Of a stretch of 64,000 nt of DNA, positions 1 through 11,748 are shown piece after piece (position 1 is the first letter of the stretch; every line of letters starts with the position of its first letter). Origin of the DNA: Blumeriella jaapii. Its lineage: Eukaryota > Ascomycota > Leotiomycetes > Helotiales > Drepanopezizaceae. The notes below the pieces were generated by a model, which worked only from the letters and a program-made list of their open reading frames with translations, made no database searches and was not told the origin of the DNA. The stretch lies in assembly GCA_009599575.1 (NCBI GenBank), contig VWND01000064.1, positions 1,426,001 through 1,490,000 of the forward strand. Reading direction: 5' to 3'. The translations under genes and the position numbers were made by a program.

Positions 1-3000
1 AGTTTTGAAGGAAGTTCGTCTTCTGTCTCAATTGAGCCACCCATCTGTAGTACGCTACTACAATACCTGGACCGAAGAATTGTATGACGGAGCTGAAGTC
101 GAAGAGGATGCTACTACCGAAAATTCGGATAGCGAGATATCTCCTGGAACAAGCCCGAATGTTGAGTACGAGACCAGCCCCGGCGGACTGGATTTCATGT
201 CATCAAGTGGATATCCACAAATCGAATTCGGATACGACAATGCGTCTGATGAGGACGAGGCCTCAGATGAAGAGGATGATGATTCTTCTACTAGCTCAGA
301 TGTTCAAAGCCCAGTCGGAAGCAAAGTTCGGCGACCAGACATGGTAAGTGAAAGATTTCGAATGTCCGTGGCATACTAGAGAACGTCGACTTTACCAATT
401 ATGGGTCATGCGCCATTGTTGAGAACTAAACCGCAAATCGTATAGCTGACATCTATAGGCTTCAAAACGAACGAGATCCAGTTCACGCTTCCAACGTCCT
501 TTCAGAACTGTGCTTTACATCTCTATGGAGTACTGTGAGAAGAAGACGCTTCGTGATTTAATCAGACTGGGCTTGCAAAAAGATCATGAGGAGATTTGGC
601 GTCTGTTTAGACAAATCTTAGAAGGTCTCGCACACATCCATGGTTTGAATGTGGTCCACCGAGACTTAAAGCCAGAAAACATATTCATCGATGCCGCCTC
701 GAATGTTAAAATAGGAGACTTTGGACTTGCCACGAGTGGCCAATACACCGTTTCCGACAAGTCGACTTACGCAGCGGTGCAGATGAGTAGCGACATGACG
801 AGAAGTGTAGGAACATCTTTCTACGTTGCACCCGAAGTCAGATCATCTGCTGGAGGAACATACACGAGCAAAGTAGACATGTACTCTCTCGGTATCATCT
901 TCTTCGAGATGTGTTTCCGACCCCTTATCCCTGGCATGGATCGGGCCCGTGTTGGTGAAGGTCTGCGGCAAGAGCACCCTGTACTTCCAGTCGAGTTTAA
1001 TCAATCCGAGATGCCTGTGCAAGCAGATGTTATACTGTCGCTTCTTAATCACAGCCCCAAAGACAGACCCTCCAGCTCGGAACTGTTGAAGAGTGGCCGA
1101 CTCCCCATGCAGATGGGAAATGAGACAATTCGTCACGCGTTGGCTGGTCTTACGGACTCGAAATCTCCCTACTATCCCAAAACAATTCAAGCCTTGTTTT
1201 CAATACCAGTCAATCCCGCCAAAGACTATGCTTGGGAGATGGGTGTGATCAATCATAGCGCCGGCGACCTTTTGCTTCAGGGTCTTGTCAAGCAGAAGTT
1301 AATCTCGATTTTCCGGCACCACGGAGCTGTAGAGACCCCACGAACCTTGTTGTTTCCACGTTCGGGTCATTATAAATCTAACGTCGTTCAAGTCTTGGAC
1401 GAAAGAGGTACATTGTTGCAATTGCCTTACGACCTTACCCTTCCACACGCTAGGGCTATTGCAAAGTATGATCCGCCAGTACAACGATCTTTTGCTTTCG
1501 GTCGAGTCTTTCGAGACCGAGAAGCTGGAGGTCAGCCACTAGCATTCGGCGAAGTCGATTTCGACATCGTTTCGAGCGACACCTTGGATTTGGCACTAAA
1601 AGAAGCTGAAGTCATCACAGTTCTGGACGAGATTGTTGGAAGCTTTCCGTCTCTTGCAATGACCCAGATGTGCTTTCACCTGAACCATTCTGATCTTCTG
1701 GGCCTGATATTCGACTTCTGTAGAATCGAGTTAAGCATACGCCCGGCTGTTGCCGATACCCTCAGCAAGCTCAATATACAGTCTTATACCTGGCAGAAGA
1801 TAAAAACAGAGCTTCGATCACCTGTCATTGGACTGTCGGCACCTAGTGTAGATGATCTACAGCGATTTGATTTCCGTGGTAAGTGTCCCACCGGGTTCAG
1901 AGGTAAAACGGACGCTAATCCAGAAAGATACTCCGAGCAAGGCATTTTCAAAATTGAAAACCCTGTTCGAGGGAACCGACACATTTGAGAGAGCAGCTTC
2001 CGCTATTGCCCATCTCCGAGACGTGGTTGAGTACACCAAGAGATTTGACGTGAAGAACAAAATCTACATCAACCCGCTCGGAAGTTTGAACGAGAAATTC
2101 TGCAAAGGAGGAGTTGTCTTCTCTTGCCTTTTCGATAGAAAGACTAGAGATGTCTTTGCTGCAGGCGGACGCTACGATTCTCTGGTCAGAGAACATCAAC
2201 ACAAGACTGGGAGCGACTCTGAAGCAAGGCACGCTGTTGGGTTCAATCTAGCATGGGAGAAGATGGCCCGTTTTCCAAAAGCTAGCGCGAAGGGCTTCCT
2301 GAAGAAGGCAGAGGAGGACATCCATGGCATTTGGAACACAAAGAGAGTAAGTGGCATCCAAATTGCTTTGTTAGGACAACTTATAATTATTCGACAGTGT
2401 GATGTTCTTGTGGCTAGTCATGACGCTGCCATCTTACGGTCCGTCGGCCTCGACATTGTCCAGAGTCTCTGGAGAAACGATATCAGTGCGGAGCTAGCAC
2501 AGGACTCACGATCTGTAGAAGACTTGATGTCCAAATATAGAGACGACATGCACTCCTGGGTGGTAATAATCAAGCAGGACTCGATCCTAAAAGTGAGAAG
2601 CCAAGACAGAAAGGATGATGTCGACATCCCGTCCACCCAACTGCTAGCATGGCTAAGTAACGAACTCCGTGAGCGAGACCAACGAAACGGCAGCCATCAA
2701 CGAGCCAAACCTTACCGCCACCCTAGCCAAGCCGACACAGGAGGCACTGCCGACCACGAGCAGGATGTCCGGGTGCTAGTCGCCGGGACGAAGACCAAAA
2801 AATCGAACCGCCGGAACATTGTCGAGCAGGCTCAGAAGCACGCGCAGGCTGTCGTTCACGATTTTCTAGACGGTCCAATTGCCGCCATCGAAACCACTGA
2901 TCATGTCATGGAGCTGATTCGCGGCACTCGGCTGTCTGACCCCGAGAGTTGGAGACAGGTTACTCAAGCTGTCCAGACTGCCGAGAAGAGATATGTGGGA

Positions 3001-3114
3001 GAAGTACACGATTTGATGAATGACTTGGCACACCAGAATCACGATGTCACCCGAAACTCGTTCATCTACAATTTTAGAACGGGAAAGTGCATCTATTACG
3101 ACCTGGGTGCGTAA
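1..3114 (+). CDS. GCN2: eIF2alpha kinase Gcn2, C-terminal part (5' end cut by window edge)
   Basis: General amino-acid-control kinase: uncharged tRNA binding activates phosphorylation of eIF2alpha. About 965 residues are visible. The kinase domain comes first, with the long acidic Ser/Glu/Asp insert typical of Gcn2 (about residues 30-110), catalytic loop HRDLKPEN, DFGLA and an APE-type VAPEV. A histidyl-tRNA-synthetase-like domain follows (residues about 300-720, for example GRVFRDREAG) and then the C-terminal ribosome/dimerisation region, ending YYDLGA. Three introns inferred: 344-458, 1879-1927 (restores the frame, giving FDFRDTPSKAF) and 2347-2397 (in frame, joins TKR to CDVLVAS). Exons: <1-343, 459-1878, 1928-2346, 2398-3114. 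The N-terminal RWD and pseudokinase domains lie outside the window. All key kinase motifs are intact, so it is probably functional. Confidence 0.95.
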
Positions 3115-3497
3115 TGTGTGATAACGATTATGATGAGATGAAGGTATGGGAGTAGGGGATACCCGGAAGATAATTTGTGTAAGTTTAAAGCCGAGGATAG
3201 GCCTCGGACGTCTCTACAATGAAAATTTGTTTACTGGTCCATGCTATCGGCGTCACGAGAATGACTGCCTGTCTAAATTCTGCGGGATGGCAGATCTCTC
3301 TTCGACCACTTTAGTGACCAAGGTTCGTGGCTACGGTAATGGATGTGCTCGCTATAGCACCGAGAAATCTAAAGTTCGCAAACGGATTTCGCGGCTTTGA
3401 AAGCGAACTGTGGAAACATGCAAGTCTGACAGAGCATTTGAAATCAACTGCACTGCCAATCACTATGTACAAACCCAGGAACTCCCACAAGTCCCAT
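3115..3497. other. convergent intergenic gap GCN2 / NDUFA12
   Basis: 383 bp between two convergent stop codons. It should hold both 3' untranslated regions. I see no gene or repeat in it. Confidence 0.6.
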
Positions 3498-4241
3498 CTA
3501 TCCCCGCTGAGCAGCTACTGGCGTCCAAGCATTCAGCTTTGGCTTCACACTGCCCACACATGTCAGGATATAAATTCATGCTCGTCAAGCAGGGATCTCA
3601 CGTAGAGTATGGCTTGTACGCGCCGCGACTCAAAGTCATGTTCGGTCGATGGTCTGGCAGCTCCCATGCGCGTACTTTAGTTTGCAGGATAGGGTCCTCC
3701 GTCGGTGGCTTGTCAACCATGTAGGAGATCCAGGCGTGCCATCCGGGCTCGATGTGACTCCTGCATCGAGTCAGAACAAGTGTCTAAAATGGGGGGTGGA
3801 GAGGGCGCTCACGGATCAAACTCGTAGTCCTTGTAATCCACCCATCTTGTACGCACTATCATTCCATGAGTTTCTGGTTCCCTGGTTTGTGTCCCTCCGA
3901 GCGGAACTCACGGGGCAATTCCTCTTCCAGGTTCTCGTAGTATTTGTTGCCGTATCGATCCTTCGCGATCAGAGTGCCGGCCTTGGTATCACCTGTCTTC
4001 TGCGTGAGTTCCTGTTCCAAGCCGCTTCTAGAGGGCCCAAATACCTATATGCTACATCAAGAAAGCCTCGATCAGCGGCTGTTCCGTTGTTCACATGGAG
4101 CGGCGTAAAGACATACTTGCATCTGATGAGCGGCATCCTGAAATCACTAACGTTAGCAAGATCCCAGAAACCCCAGAACGGGATCCTTACACGTATACCA
4201 ACTCTCTTCAGGTTGCGCAACGATCTCAGAATAGTAGACAT
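3498..4241 (-). CDS. NDUFA12: NADH:ubiquinone oxidoreductase subunit NDUFA12 (13.4-kDa type, B17.2)
   Basis: Accessory subunit of mitochondrial complex I, matrix side of the inner membrane. No single long reading frame reveals it; it is assembled from seven exons: 4191-4241, 4117-4137, 4045-4051, 3912-3992, 3813-3855, 3602-3760, 3498-3549. Summed length 414 nt gives 137 residues, the usual family size. Family hallmarks appear in order across the junctions: MSTILRSLRNLKRVGIR, DAAHQMQ, HIGDTKAGTLIAKDRYGNKY, ENLEEELPLRTRWVDYKDYE, IEPGWHAWISYMVDKPP, RPNMTLSRGAYKPYST, VKPKLNAWTPVAA. Exon 3 is only 7 nt (CATATAG) and supplies His-Ile plus the first base of Gly. All introns are 52-65 bp with GT/AG ends. 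Its start lies 190 bp from the divergent PGS1 start. The family match is recognised from the protein pattern; the micro-exon is inferred from frame continuity. Confidence 0.92.
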
Positions 4242-4431
4242 GGCGTTGGTGCTTCAATGGCTCTGGACGTTGAAAGAGAGTGGTGGACCGAGTCGTCAAC
4301 GGGCTACGGGATCGCTAAAACCGGACTAGCGCACTTGACCTCGAAGCATTCGAAGTGCCCACCTACATGCGTACCTGTAAGCACTTCCTCTTCAACGGCA
4401 GCGTGTTTGACGTGGATTTCTCAACAGGACC
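4242..4431. promoter_or_regulatory. short divergent promoter NDUFA12 / PGS1
   Basis: 190 bp separate the start codons of two genes whose products act in the mitochondrial inner membrane. Such spacing implies a shared bidirectional promoter. No specific factor site was recognised. Confidence 0.6.
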
Positions 4432-6176
4432 ATGATAGTGAGGAGCACCATACGATGCGCAGCGACTCTGAGGCTTCAGGTCTGCCGACGACGGACACTG
4501 CAAGCCGGCCAGCGCGGATACTCGAGCTCGACATCATCGTCCCTCGCGAACAGTCCCGGTAGCAGCACATCTCCGGCCTCGATGTTAGGCGCATTCACGA
4601 ACGAGCTGGACAGGATCGCGCCGCGCTTCGAGATCCAAGGGTCCCAGATAACCGTCCTACGGTCGCCGTCGGAGTTCTACGAGGCGCTCAAGGTCCGCTC
4701 CATTATCATCCCAAGGCAGGAGGGATACGTGCTGATGGAAGTAGGCCAAGATCCTTGGAGCGGAGAATCGCATCTTTCTGTCTACTTTGTACATAGGAAA
4801 AACAGAAAATGAACTCGTAAATTTCTTTCTTCCACATTCGCGGCCTCGTCTTTTTGCTCATGTGTACAGATTTCTACGCTGCAGCAAGCTCTCCGGGCAA
4901 AGCCTGAGGTGAAGCTCAGTATATTGACGGATGCCTTGAGGGGGACGAGAGAATCCCCAGAGGCATCTTGTGCTTCGTTGCTAGCACCGCTGGTGTCGGA
5001 GTTCGGCGCAGACAGAGTCGAGATCCGGATGTACCACACCCCGAACCTGACTGGGCTCCGGAAAAAGTACATCCCCAAGCGCATCAACGAGGGTTGGGGA
5101 CTGCAGCACATGAAGCTGTACGGCGTGGACGACGAGATCATCATCTCAGGGTGAGGGAGCGCCATGCCAGCTCCGCAACGTCAAAGCTGAATGGCAACAG
5201 GGCCAACCTCTCTAGCGACTACTTCACCGATCGTCAAGACAGGTACCACGTATTCTCATCCAAGGAGATCACGGAGTACTTCTCCAGGATCCACCACGCC
5301 GTGGCGAGCATCAGCTTCCTCGTTGCCCCGGATCCCCAGCTCCCAGCTGGCTACACGCTCGAGTGGCCGTCGTCGAACCTCGCACCATGCCCCCTCGACG
5401 CCCCAGCAGAATACATCACCCAAGCATCTACCCTCCTCACCCCCCTCATCCAGCCCCGAGGCACCTCCCAAGGCCGAGGCTCGGAAGCAAAGCTCGACAC
5501 AGCAGTGTACCCCATCTCCCAATTCAGCCCGCTCCTGACCCCCGACACCTCCACCGAACTCCCCGTCATAACGAGCATCCTCCAGACCCTGTCCCGTGCC
5601 GCCTTCGACACCTCCTCCTGGACATTCACCGCCGGCTACTTCAACCCCCACCCCTCCCTGACGACGCTCCTGCTCAACACCGCCTCGCAAAGCAACACGG
5701 TCATCACGGCCTCGCCCTGGGCCAACGGCTTCTACGGCTCCAAGGGGGTCTCGGGGCTCCTCCCCGCCGCCTACACCCTGCTCTCGCGGCGCTTCCTCGA
5801 AGCCTCGCAGAACGCCGGCCGCGGAGACTCCATCGCGCTCCGAGAGTGGCGCAACGGCACCGTCGGCGAGACGGGCGGCTGGACGTACCACGCCAAGGGC
5901 CTCTGGGTCAGCCTCGACGGCGAGCAGAACCCGTGTATCAGCGTGGTGGGCAGCAGCAACTACACGAAGCGGAGTTACGGGCTGGACCTGGAGGTGGGGA
6001 CCGTGGTCGTGACGAGCGATGAGGCGTTAAAGGGACGCTTGGCCGAGGAGAGGGATGGGCTGGGGAGGTTTGCGCAGAGAGTAGGGATGGATGATTTCGC
6101 GAAGGCAGAGAGGAGGGTGGGCATCCAGGTCAGGATTGCGATGTGGATTGTGTCGATGGTCGGGGGCGCTTTGTAA
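4432..6176 (+). CDS. PGS1: CDP-diacylglycerol--glycerol-3-phosphate 3-phosphatidyltransferase (PGP synthase)
   Basis: Makes phosphatidylglycerol phosphate from CDP-DAG and glycerol-3-phosphate, the committed step to cardiolipin in mitochondria. Exons 4432-4692, 4745-4816, 4870-5150, 5201-6176 (529 aa). The N-terminus is Arg/Ser-rich with no acidic residue over the first about 40 residues, typical of a mitochondrial presequence. Conserved FTNELDRIAPRFEI and FLSTLYIGKTENEL follow. Two HKD (phospholipase D superfamily) motifs are intact: HMKLYGVDDEIIISG at the exon 3/4 junction and HAKGLWVSLDG in exon 4, followed by GSSNYTKRSYGLDLE. Intron 1 has a weak donor (GTCCGC) but a good branch site. CRD1, the last enzyme of the same pathway, lies at 45-46 kb. 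Confidence 0.93.
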
Positions 6177-6750
6177 AGGAACGAAGAGGCTGCGAGGGAT
6201 GAAGAGGCACTGTTATACAGTATGATCTTAGTCGCCCTTTTGAAAGTGTAATATGCTAGAGAGGTTTTGCTTTGGAGCGGGAGCGCACTCTATCTGCCCA
6301 GGCTCTACATAGGTATGGTACTGTATCATAGAAGTAATAGAATTATTAGTTGACTCGGGTAGGTTGATAAGGTTAGTTGGTTCAATCGACTCTGGAAGAA
6401 AAGAAAAACCTCAACTGACAAGCGAGAAATCGCGGTGTCATTCGCATGTGAAACTCAACTAGTACATTTTCGTGTAATACCACATTACTAGGATCTATAA
6501 TCGAAGCCATCAAAAGCACCCAGTGTGTATCAAGCAACAACAACAACAGAACGCTCCCAACCCGTGAGATCCCAATCTCTCCGTGCACGCACGCATCCGT
6601 GGTTGTGCATAGTTCCTACTGCCAACCAATAGGAAATTTCCCTTTGCCTTACGCCAACAACGCCAAGCACATGCTTCCAGTCATCTCCGCTCGTGACCGT
6701 CATAAGAAAATTCATTCGTCCGTCGTTCCGTTCGATCCAAGTCCCTCCAC
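6177..6750. other. convergent intergenic gap PGS1 / Hsp40
   Basis: 574 bp between convergent genes, moderately AT-rich. No supportable gene or repeat seen. Confidence 0.5.
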
Positions 6751-7970
6751 CTACAAGATCTCCTTCAGCTTCCTCTTTTGCTCCATCGTCAAAACATTGG
6801 GAAATTTGACGTTGTAGGTGATGACGAAGTTTCCTCTCTGATCCGGCTTCTTGCTGAGCGGCATCCCGAGATTGGGAAAGGATTCTTTTTGGCCTGGCTG
6901 GGTGGGACCGGCTTTGTCAAGGGAGATTTGCTTGCCATCGATGGTGGTGATGGTTCGCTTCCATCCCGTAAGAGCTTCTTTGAGGTCTAGGTCGACTGTG
7001 TGGTGAATATCGTCGCCGTCGCGGGTGAACATGGCATGTGGTTTCTGGTAGAATATTAGCAACACCATTCCATGATTCCAAATAGACAGCGCCTTACCTC
7101 TTCAACAATAAAGTGCAGGTCCTGCTGTCCACCCTCCTCCTGGTCTCCAACACCCTTGAACTTGATCTTACTCCCCTTCTTCAAGCCAGCCTTGATATCC
7201 ATCTCCAACACCTTGTCCTGCGTCGTCCTCTTCCCGGTAACCTCGTCAAAAGCCTTCCGCTTAATCTTCATCTTCTTGTGCGTGCCCTTGAACAGCTCCT
7301 CCAGGGTCAGCGGCAGCGGTCTCTCCACCGTCGTGACCTCCGGTGTAGCAGCTCTGTATCTCGCTGACTCCGCTCCCGACCCCGCAGTTCTCGTCCGCCC
7401 GCCACTCTGTCTCGAGCGAGGCATGCCACCCCCACCAAAGAGATCCTCAAAGCCGTCTCCACCTCCCATGCCAGACTGTCCGCGCAGGAACTCGGAGAAT
7501 ATGCTCTCTGGGTTACTGAAACTGAAGCCGCCACTGCTTCCGCCCGGGCTGAACTCGTAGTGGAAGGCCCGACCACCCGTTCCTCCAGGCATGCCTCCTG
7601 CGCCGCCGAAGTCGAAGCCTGGTGGCATGCCACCTGCGAATGGGCTTCCGCCCGCGCCGGGCTCTGGAGGCGGAGGTCCCCCACGGAGCATGAACTCGAG
7701 GCCATATTGATCGTAGGTCGAGCGCTTCTCGGGGTCGGAAAGGATCTCGTATGCTTGCGATACCTCCTTGAACTTTTCTGCAGAAGAAGGGTTGTCCTTG
7801 TTCTTGTCGGGGTGGTGCTTCAGTGCCATTTTTCTGTACCAAGGTCAGCTTGCTTGGGTGCCGTTTCGATTGAAAGGCGGGGTTGCTTACCTGTACGCCT
7901 TCTTGATTTCATCTTGGGAGGCTTCAGGCTTGATGCTCAACGCATCGTACAGCTTTGTTTCTGCTACCAT
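6751..7970 (-). CDS. SIS1: type II (class B) DnaJ/Hsp40 co-chaperone, Sis1/Psi1-like
   Basis: Cytosolic Hsp70 co-chaperone that stimulates Ssa-type ATPase and delivers substrates. Exons 7891-7970, 7098-7833, 6751-7044 (369 aa, the normal Sis1/Psi1 length). The J-domain spans residues 1-70 with HPD in [13 protein letters not shown] Gly/Phe-rich linker follows (repeated GGMPGG/GGAGG). There is no CxxCxGxG zinc-finger region, so it is type II rather than Ydj1-type. The C-terminal substrate-binding beta domains include [17 protein letters not shown] and [17 protein letters not shown]. The start is fixed by the exon [18 protein letters not shown]. Introns 7834-7890 and 7045-7097 both have canonical ends and branch sites. 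Confidence 0.93.
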
Positions 7971-8861
7971 AGCTGCGAATGTGCGGTGCAGTGATGGTGC
8001 AGAGCCTGAAGTGTGCTTTGTGTGAGTGGTGTGGGGGAAGAAAGGCTGTCGAAGGGATGGTTATGCTCCTTGCTGTCCGGTCAAGAACAACCTTCTCTCG
8101 GTGAAAGAAAATGTGTGACTTGACCAGGTCTGAGGCTCGGCTTGGAAAGTCCTCGAATGTTGTGGTTTTCTGTTGCTGGGTGGAACAGCTGATGGAGCGA
8201 GTGAATGTTTCGCGCGCGTAGTTCAAGTTTGGTTTGTTTGGGTTGAGTCGCGTCGAGATCGAAGTAGTGACAATCGGTCTTCGTTGCAACCTACCGATTG
8301 ACCAATGACGGGGAAGTCTAGAAGGTAGGAAGAAGAAGTGGGAGCATGTACGGTTTATGTGTGCGAGTACTGTAGAAGTCGAGTGAGTATTGGAGAGGAA
8401 ATAAATGATGGACGACGGGCGGAAGCAAGAAGGACGTGGTGGATACGTCAAGTTCCCCGCGATCGTGCATTCCTTGGAACGTTCGCGAACTTTCGATCAA
8501 TGATTGGAGCGATCGGCCCGAGATAAGAGAATCATACTGTAAGTTTAGTTTAAGTTGATTTACATCGGGTCGAACACTTGCGGGAATCTTATTTGAAAAG
8601 TTTCGAGTCTTCTCAGCTACTACTGCACGGTACAGTACACAGTATGTAGGTACAGTACTGTGCTGTGGTACTGTATACACGAATGCTCTGTAGAGCCCCG
8701 ACCCAGATCTCTCCCTGCCCACCATATCCGCGAATTTCTTTGCAAGCTTCAGTTGTACAGTACAGTACTGTAGAGACTCATATGTGAGACTCATGCTTCT
8801 ATATTCGAAGGTACGTCGATGGTGGCATAAAACCCTGCAGTCCACACCCCTAGTTATACAA
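7971..8861. other. intergenic region upstream of Hsp40 with GTAC-motif cluster
   Basis: 891 bp between the Hsp40 start and the 3' end of the UIM gene (both -). The part up to about 8450 probably contains the Hsp40 5' leader and promoter. 8626-8775 holds a cluster of GTACAGTAC/TACTGTAC repeats. No protein gene supported. Confidence 0.5.
8626..8775. repeat. cluster of palindromic GTACAGTAC / TACTGTAC motifs
   Basis: Several copies of overlapping GTACAGTAC and TACTGTAC within 150 bp (for example near 8631, 8650, 8665 and 8754-8772). The same motif recurs in many other intergenic stretches of this window and was not noticed in the genes. Confidence 0.75.
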
Positions 8862-11748
8862 CTAAATATCTTGCTTCTTGGCCGCAGCCTCGATTCCGTT
8901 GTCCAAATCCATCTCCATCTCCGTCCTCACACCGCGGGGCCGACGTGTGACCGCAGCGCTGTCGTCGGCAACCTCGTCGTCTTCCACGACTTGATCGAGG
9001 TCCATGCTGTCGAGAGTGCTCAGCTTCGTCGCACTGCCACTGACCTGACTCGAAAGCATGGGCATCCCACTACGTTCTTGCATCTCTCGAACCGCAGGCG
9101 GGCTTTCGCCTCGGGCATTCGCAGGATCAACGCCCATGGTCACATCGCCCGATCCCATGCTGTTGTGCACAGCTCTTGCAGCGATGTTTACTGGGGCATA
9201 GGGGTTGGAGTCCTGGTTCACTAATGAGCTTTCACCATACTTTCGTTTTCCCGGAGAGGAGGTTCCAACCGGAAGGTCCTCAGCACCCATAGGAGAATCT
9301 CCAGCGGCAGTGTGAGAGTCCCCCGACCCCTGAAATTCAGCTTGGAACGTCCTGTTGTCGAAACGCACGAAAGTCTGCATCTCCGAATTAGCCCATGTCA
9401 TGACGGGAACGATGTGTTCAGGTTCGACAAACCTCGAGAGCTTTCGGCAGTTCTTGATGCGGAGTGGCCATTGCTTTCTCACTTGCGTAGACAAGTATTG
9501 ACTTGGTGCTCTCTCGTGCAGCCTCGATGACCATTTTTTCTGTAATTTTCTACACCAGTTAGCTATGCGACCTTCTACTTGCGCTCCATAATCAACGAGT
9601 CTAAGACGAACCTCGACAGTCACTGGGGTGTTGACGCCTGGGGCATAGCTGATTCTCCACCACTGTTCTTTCGCATCTGTAAGCTGCTCGTCGCTCGAGT
9701 CGTAGTTGATCAATTTAGTTCGGCCTGCTTGCAGATGTACATCGTATTCTTAGAGGTGCTGACTCCGCGTAAAGTGTATTTGTGGAGGTCCGAGGCTTCG
9801 GGGTCGTTTGATGGCTCGGTGTAAAGCTTCGATAGGTTCCGCAACTCCGCCCTCGCCTTTTCTCTCTCGTCGTTCAATGCTAAGTTATGTTAGACACGAG
9901 GGAGGTGATCAGTCAGGCTGCCTACCCAGAAGTTTCTTGTCAATGCTGGCAACGACTTTCCGAAGCTGTTCTGAAAGCTTCACCGTTGCACTCCCGCGGG
10001 GCGGAGCATCCGTCATGTCAAAATCAGTCTCAACAAGTCGCTCATTCTCTGAAGTCACAGCCTCGTCATGTTTCAGCGATGTCTTGAATAGGTCGTGAAC
10101 TTTGACGGTTTTTCCAGTCGGAAGAGAGACTCGCGTGAGCTTGTCTTCGGTTGACTGTATTTTCTGCAGCCTTCGTATGACCTCGCGCTTCTGTAGACGC
10201 ATATCCAGAGCAGCCTGTCTTCCAGCCTTCAGGTAGCGGTCGGGGTACCATACAGCAGGTATTTCAAGTACCTTATTTTCATACCCACCCTCGAGGCTAA
10301 ACGTGATCACCTCCGCAATGCGCGACAGGTAAGAACTTTTTGACACTTCCCAATCATCCCCTAAGGGCGGCCATAAAGCTTCATCACAAACGTCGTATAA
10401 GGTTTCTTGGAAGGAGTCCTCCGTGGGCAGGTCCAATTCTAGGATCGCGAAGTTCGTTGGGTCGTCTGCATCCTCTCGCTGTACACCTGTACTGAAGATC
10501 TGCCTAATCATTCCTGGACATTTGTTTTCAAATATGCTTTTCCAAGCTCTAAATACAGCCGCCGGGAGACCATGGGCATTCCTGCATGCTTGTTTGACCT
10601 CTTGAAAGTTTGCGAGAGCTTCAACAGAGCCATAACTTCGCTCTGTATTGTCCAAAAACGCCATGAGACGCTGGAGTTCACGGTCAACCTGGTCATATTC
10701 TGGGGGGGAATCTTCCACGGTAACTGTTGACTGTAGTTCGATCGGTTTGCCTGCCCACCACTCCGGATCATGTCCATAGCTCGGGAGTACATTCGTGCTG
10801 TTGAGAAACAGATTTCTGGCGAGTGGAATGGCATGGTACATTGTAATAATGGCGTTCAGGCGAGTATCCTTGACCATGGGCTTCAAAAACGCTGGACTGC
10901 CGGGCGTTCGCTTTCGGTTCGCAGGCTCGGGGTCCAAGACGATCTCCTGGGCTGAGGTCTTCCCCATGGGCACCATCTCCCACTGACCCGACTCGTACTG
11001 GCTACGGGTTGCAGGACCAAAACGTATTTCTTCCGTTTGAACCGTCCCACTCACCTGTGCTGGCATTCCCAAGTCCGCTCTCGAAGCCGCGAGGGCTTGT
11101 TCCAACTCCGGATCGGCGTAATCGAGATTGTTTGAGTAGGATGAATTTCTTGGATCGGCTACAAGACCTAGTTAGCCCTAGTCAAAGAGGCCTAAGTGGC
11201 ACCGTTGCGCTTGAAGCACATATGGCTACGAACCTGCAGCGTGATCCGCAGTCAAGTCAATCACTTTGCTCAGCGGAGACTTGTTGTTGCTTGATCTTGA
11301 AGGTGGACGAGAAGGGGCTCCATCGAAGCGGTTATAGGGCCCTGAATCATCCGGCGCATGTATGTTGAATGCTTCGATAGCGCTTTAGCACTCGTACATG
11401 ATCAAAAGCTCGCAGGGTCGCCTTACAGATGTCATGACTGTTGCCTGCTCCTTCGCGATCGGTGAACTGCCCTTCGTCCCACCGATACTAACATGTTCAG
11501 TATATCGATCCCTCCTGTTCCTCAGGTGTCTCCGTTTGCTTACTTTATTTGCAGAGCCGGCATCGTAGTACTCGTTCAGAGCTTGCTCGACATTGTTATT
11601 GTTGCCCTGTTCGTTTCAGCTACGGCTCTGCTGGAAGCTCTGAAATATGTACCTTCAGTCTTGCTAATGCTTCTGGACGGCCAATAGCTTGGGCAACTAG
11701 CATCAAGAGCGTGTCAACTTGCTCCTCCGATGGTTGGAAGTTCGCCAT
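8862..11748 (-). CDS. ubiquitin-interaction-motif protein with UBA-like N-terminus; apparent 1-nt frameshift
   Basis: Probably ubiquitin-binding; resembles fungal proteins annotated as ubiquitin interaction domain proteins with a degenerate USP-like region. Inferred exons: 11653-11748, 11544-11606, 11427-11487, 11234-11371, 9926-11158, about 9612-9879, about 8862-9539. The N-terminus MANFQPSEEQVDTLLMLV plus GNNNNVEQALNEYYD looks UBA-like. DPELEQALAASRADLG (exon 5) fits a UIM. The middle region has AFLKPMVKDTRLNAI, but I see no catalytic Cys or His box, so peptidase activity is doubtful. A basic/coiled stretch follows, then an acidic Ser-rich tail. At 9711-9716 the frame breaks: ICKQAELN runs into a stop, while LINYDSSDEQLTDAKEQWW continues one frame away. 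One added nucleotide makes the sum of exons divisible by three (845 aa). Function is inferred; the UIM is the strongest element. Confidence 0.72.

Noticed and set aside
1879..1900. 22-bp intron in GCN2 that would also restore the frame
   Set aside because: Too short for fungal splicing; the 49-bp alternative (1879-1927) has a branch site and gives the expected FRDTPSKAF sequence.
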